From an uncultured Chloroflexota bacterium (GTDB lineage Bacteria; Chloroflexota; Dehalococcoidia; SAR202; UBA11138): 8,555 nucleotides of DNA. The stretch spans positions 1-8,555 of the forward strand of contig CAJWRP010000064.1 in assembly GCA_913046025.1 (NCBI GenBank), in the 5' to 3' direction. Shown here in pieces: positions 6,132-8,555 of this stretch. Numbering within the stretch: the first letter of the stretch is position 1; each line of letters starts with the position of its first letter. The notes below the pieces were generated by a model. The model was not told where the DNA came from and did not search any database. It was given only the letters and a program-made list of their open reading frames with translations. Position numbers and translations under genes: made by a program.

Positions 6132-6140
6132 TGGTAACAT
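6132..6140 (+). promoter_or_regulatory. Weak extended -10 candidate for the ThDP-enzyme gene
   Basis: TGGTAACAT has the TGn extension and four of six matches to TATAAT; transcription would start about 27 nt before ATG 6174. I see no credible -35 box. An 8-bp palindrome CATGCATG (6124-6131) abuts it. Low confidence. Confidence 0.25.
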
Positions 6141-6173
6141 TGCCGGAATTACAGAATAAACAAGTGAGGGAAT

Positions 6174-7853
6174 ATGGCAGAGATGAGCGCGGGTAAGGCC
6201 GTTCTTGAGTTGCTGAGAGCCGAGGGTGTGGAGTACATCTTTGGAGTGACGGGCCTGACCACCAATAGCATGGTGACGGAGACATTTGGCCGAGAGGACA
6301 TCAAGTTCATCGATGCCCGCCACGAGGAAGGTGCGGCGCTGATGGCATACGGCTACGCTAAGGCGTCCGGCAAGCCGGTGGCGTGCATGACGACGTCCGG
6401 TCCAGGCACCATCAATTTGCTAACAGGCACTTCGCTGGCTTATAAGGGGAGGGCTCCTATTATCATCATTGCTGGTGATACGGCTCAGGAGTACATCGGC
6501 AGGGACGGCGCGCAGGCGTTCGACCTGGTAAGCATGTACAAACCAGTCACCAAGATGGCGGTGCAAGCCAACACTACGGAGCGTCTGCCACATCTGATTC
6601 GAGAAGCCTTCCGCACAGCGCTGTCAGGCAAGCAGGGGCCAGTAATGCTGGACTTGCCCAGAGACCTGGTGGACAATCAGACCATCTCAGACGATTTTCT
6701 AGCTCCAGACGCCTATCGCCCTTTCACAGGCAGACCACAGGGCGATGCCGAGGCTATCCGACAGGCCGTGCAGCTGCTGATGCAGGCGGAACGGCCTCTG
6801 CTTTTGGCCGGTGGCGGCGTGGTGGACTCTGAGGCTAGCGACGAGGCCGTGGCCCTATCGGAGCTTCTAGACATGGCTATCGTCCCTTCATACGGCCATC
6901 ACGATGCCGTTCCCAACAGCAACCCTAACTATGTTGGGCCTCCTGGCGGTCGTGGCTCAGGGGAGGCCCATCAGGCCATGAACCGCGCCGACGTCATTCT
7001 CGCCTTTGGCACCCGAATCAACCAGGCGTCAACGTCGTGGAACTACAGCATCATCAACCCGGACACCAAGATAATTCAGGTTGATATTGATGCTATCGAG
7101 ATCGGCAGAAATTACCCGGTGGCTGCAGGGATCGTTGGTGACGCCAAGGCCGTAGGACAGCAACTCCTGGATGCACTGCGCAGCGAGCTTCCAGAGGGCA
7201 AGGCTCTGCCCGAATGGAAGGCCGAATACCAGGGTCTCGCTCTGAGCCGCCGTACAAGGCTGGACTCAGAGCAGAGTATCTCAGAAAACCCCATGATGCC
7301 TCAGCAGGTCTACCCGGAGCTTAGGCGCGTGCTCCCCAAAGACTGCATGGTGACCATCGATGCCGGTGTTTCTCCAGGGCTGGGTTATGACAGGCTGAGC
7401 TTTGAGTGCCCTCGTACCATGTTCAACTACGCCGGGCAGGGAGCGCTGGGCATGGGCTATGGTGTTGGTCTGGGCACCAAGCTTGGCCGACCAGACCGAC
7501 CCGCCATTAGCATCCAGGGCGACGGCGGCTTCCTCTATACCTCCCAGGAGATCAATACAGCGGTCCGATGGAACATACCTCTGGTTAGCATAGTTTTAAA
7601 CAATGGCTGCCACGGTGCTGAGAAGGCCCAGCAGAAGCGCCTACATAATGAGCGATATGTCGGCGTTGACCTGGAAAACCCTCGATTTGATAAGTTGGCA
7701 GAGGTATATGGTGCCAAGGGCTACTACATTGAGAACTCCAGCGACATCGGGGACGCCGTCAGCGAAGCGCTGGCCCACGACGGTCCTAGCGTAATCGAGA
7801 TACCGGTGCAGGAGTACTTCCCGCCTTCTGCGCCCACGCCCGGAGATAAATAA
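6174..7853 (+). CDS. Thiamine-pyrophosphate-dependent enzyme, acetolactate-synthase large-subunit type
   Basis: A 559-aa three-domain ThDP enzyme of the family that includes acetolactate synthase, glyoxylate carboligase, sulfoacetaldehyde acetyltransferase and benzoylformate or oxalyl-CoA decarboxylase. These cleave or form bonds next to a carbonyl through a ThDP carbanion. The N-terminal pyrimidine-binding domain (5-170) has the activating Glu51 in RHEEGAALMAYGYAKASGK (49-67) and TTSGPGTINLLTG (73-85). The middle domain (190-340) contains LLLAGGGVV (209-217) and AFGTRINQ (277-284). The C-terminal domain (375-545) has the ThDP-Mg motif GDGG (449-452) ending in LNN (475-477), the normal spacing. 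The usual Val/Ile-Pro-Gly after strand 1 is Val-Thr-Gly (25-27). No regulatory subunit gene or other branched-chain gene adjoins, so a catabolic role is likelier than valine synthesis. GAGGG sits only 3 nt before ATG 6174; ATG 6183, giving MSAGKAVLELL, is a credible alternative start. Exact reaction not assignable. Confidence 0.92.
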   Translation: MAEMSAGKAVLELLRAEGVEYIFGVTGLTTNSMVTETFGREDIKFIDARHEEGAALMAYGYAKASGKPVACMTTSGPGTINLLTGTSLAYKGRAPIIIIAGDTAQEYIGRDGAQAFDLVSMYKPVTKMAVQANTTERLPHLIREAFRTALSGKQGPVMLDLPRDLVDNQTISDDFLAPDAYRPFTGRPQGDAEAIRQAVQLLMQAERPLLLAGGGVVDSEASDEAVALSELLDMAIVPSYGHHDAVPNSNPNYVGPPGGRGSGEAHQAMNRADVILAFGTRINQASTSWNYSIINPDTKIIQVDIDAIEIGRNYPVAAGIVGDAKAVGQQLLDALRSELPEGKALPEWKAEYQGLALSRRTRLDSEQSISENPMMPQQVYPELRRVLPKDCMVTIDAGVSPGLGYDRLSFECPRTMFNYAGQGALGMGYGVGLGTKLGRPDRPAISIQGDGGFLYTSQEINTAVRWNIPLVSIVLNNGCHGAEKAQQKRLHNERYVGVDLENPRFDKLAEVYGAKGYYIENSSDIGDAVSEALAHDGPSVIEIPVQEYFPPSAPTPGDK

Positions 7854-7875
7854 GGAATAAATCGATCAATCAAGC

Positions 7876-7880
7876 AGGAG
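7876..7880 (+). promoter_or_regulatory. Ribosome binding site of the SnoaL-like gene
   Basis: AGGAG precedes ATG 7891 by 10 A/T-only bases, an unstructured spacer typical of a well-translated second operon gene. Confidence 0.6.
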
Positions 7881-7890
7881 TAAATAATAA

Positions 7891-8340
7891 ATGGCTCAGT
7901 CAAATGTTGACCCCATAACTACGAATGATCCCCAGGTGGTAGCCAAACAGTGGTTCACCGATCTGGAGAAGTGCTGTTCTACGGTGGACTACGACTCCGC
8001 TGAGGACATTTTCGCTGATGACGTGGTGTCGTTTGGCACCAAATCTCAGATAGTGTCCGGCCTAGAGACCCTGCGCAAGAACCAGTGGGAGGGCATCTGG
8101 GGAAACATCAAGAAATTCAAGATGGACCTGGGCAACCTTCACGCTGGCGGCGATGACAAGCACGCTTGGGGAATAGTCACCTGGACATCTGTAGGTTTCG
8201 ATGGCAGTCACGAACCCTTCCATAGGCCGGGTCGCGCAACGGTGATTCTGGAGAAGAGAGAGGGGCGATGGGTGTCGGTACACACTCACTTTTCTTTGTA
8301 CCCTGACATCCCTCAGCGAACGTTTGGTCCCGGTTCATAA
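7891..8340 (+). CDS. SnoaL/NTF2-fold small protein, function unknown
   Basis: A soluble 149-aa protein with the SnoaL-like / ketosteroid-isomerase-like alpha+beta cone fold. The usual layout is visible: an N-terminal helix pair (VAKQWFTDLEKCCSTVDYDS, 17-36), the segment AEDIFADDVVSFGTKSQIVSG (37-57) that starts the sheet, a helix LETLRKNQWEGIWGNIKKF (58-76), then the curved strands KHAWGIVTWTSVGFD (89-103), GRATVILEKREGRWVSVHTH (113-132) and FSLYP (133-137). The RWVSVHTHFSLYP ending is characteristic of the SnoaL_3/DUF4440-type group. Members are isomerases, cyclases, hydrolases or accessory proteins, and the sequence does not say which. It starts 37 bp after the ThDP gene with a clear AGGAG, and a strong terminator follows, so the two form a bicistron and this protein may process the ThDP enzyme's substrate or product (inference). 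Confidence 0.85.
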   Translation: MAQSNVDPITTNDPQVVAKQWFTDLEKCCSTVDYDSAEDIFADDVVSFGTKSQIVSGLETLRKNQWEGIWGNIKKFKMDLGNLHAGGDDKHAWGIVTWTSVGFDGSHEPFHRPGRATVILEKREGRWVSVHTHFSLYPDIPQRTFGPGS

Positions 8341-8431
8341 TTCGTAGATTGGAACGGCGTAACCATAATTAAGGCCCTAGCTGGTTACATATGCGCATTT
8401 GTATTCCGAGATGGGCTGTCTAATGTAGATG

Positions 8432-8472
8432 AAGAAAAGGGCTTCGCCATCTGATGGCGAAGCCCTTTTCTT
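8432..8472. terminator. Bidirectional Rho-independent terminator
   Basis: A perfect 19-bp inverted repeat (8432-8450 and 8454-8472) with a three-base loop CTG. The stem holds the GC-rich core GGGCTTCGCCAT, flanked by an A-rich arm on the left and TTTTCTT on the right, so both transcripts end in a U-rich tail. It lies 92 nt after the SnoaL-like stop codon and 25 nt after the stop of the convergent gene on the right edge, so it can end both. Confidence 0.9.
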
Positions 8473-8496
8473 ATTAAATCAAGACTTAGTTACTGC

Positions 8497-8555
8497 CTAC
8501 TCTCCGTTGTCCGCGAAGATTATGGGATTGCTCTGTGCGGACTGAATGGCTGTGT
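8497..8555 (-). CDS. C-terminal end of an unidentified convergent gene (partial)
   Basis: The last 18 codons of a minus-strand frame, ending ...NPIIFADNGE followed by TAG at 8499-8497. It is open to the window edge, while the other two minus frames contain stops, and the bidirectional terminator lies 25 nt downstream, where a gene end would be expected. Too short to assign a family; the rest lies to the right of the window. Confidence 0.5.
   Translation of the reverse strand, partial: TAIQSAQSNPIIFADNGE

Noticed and set aside
5905..6173. Regulator gene, tRNA or small RNA in the divergent gap
   Set aside because: No frame with a ribosome site and no cloverleaf or terminator; only the promoter elements and the repeat array are visible.
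8359..8388. Imperfect hairpin GTAACCA...TGGTTAC after the SnoaL-like gene
   Set aside because: Only 7 bp of stem with a 16-base loop and no T-run; the strong terminator lies 45 bp further on.

Overview
The window looks like chromosomal DNA from a free-living bacterium with a catabolic lifestyle. Genes are densely packed with clear Shine-Dalgarno sites, at least two start at TTG, and the content is almost entirely small-molecule oxidation and C-C bond chemistry. Two luciferase-like flavin monooxygenases, a LigB-type ring-cleavage dioxygenase, an HpcH/HpaI-type aldolase, a stand-alone MetE-like methyltransferase and a CoxL/xanthine-dehydrogenase remnant close together recall marine Chloroflexota of the SAR202/Dehalococcoidia type, whose genomes are known for expanded flavin monooxygenase families. 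That taxonomic guess is inference; no rRNA or marker gene is present.

Layout. Positions 1-5904 hold a minus-strand block read from right to left: HpcH/HpaI-like aldolase (5904-5116), LLM oxidoreductase A (5084-4194), DinB-like protein (4188-3520), LLM oxidoreductase B (3423-2488), a broken C-terminal piece of a molybdopterin-binding oxidase subunit (2347-2033), LigB-type dioxygenase (1933-938) and a MetE-like methyltransferase that runs off the left edge (857-1). The first three are tightly spaced (31 and 5 bp) and probably co-transcribed from a TATAAT promoter near 5950. The dioxygenase has its own good sigma70-like promoter (2036-2007), so dioxygenase plus methyltransferase probably form a second unit.

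A 269-bp divergent intergenic region (5905-6173) separates this block from a plus-strand pair: a thiamine-pyrophosphate enzyme of the acetolactate-synthase type (6174-7853) and a SnoaL/NTF2-fold protein (7891-8340). The region carries a degenerate 42-bp-period tandem repeat. The pair ends at a perfect 19-bp hairpin terminator (8432-8472), which also serves a convergent minus-strand gene whose last 18 codons are visible at the right edge.

Working together (inference): oxygenation by the flavin enzymes, ring or C-C cleavage by the LigB-type enzyme, carbon-skeleton cleavage or ligation by the aldolase-like and ThDP enzymes, and methyl or alkyl transfer to a thiol by the MetE-like protein would make a peripheral pathway for an oxidised, perhaps methylated or methoxylated, organic substrate. 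No regulator, transporter, mobile element, RNA gene, CRISPR array or defence system was seen. The nearest to something undescribed is the combination itself, together with the atypical active site of the aldolase-like protein and the repeat array in front of its promoter.
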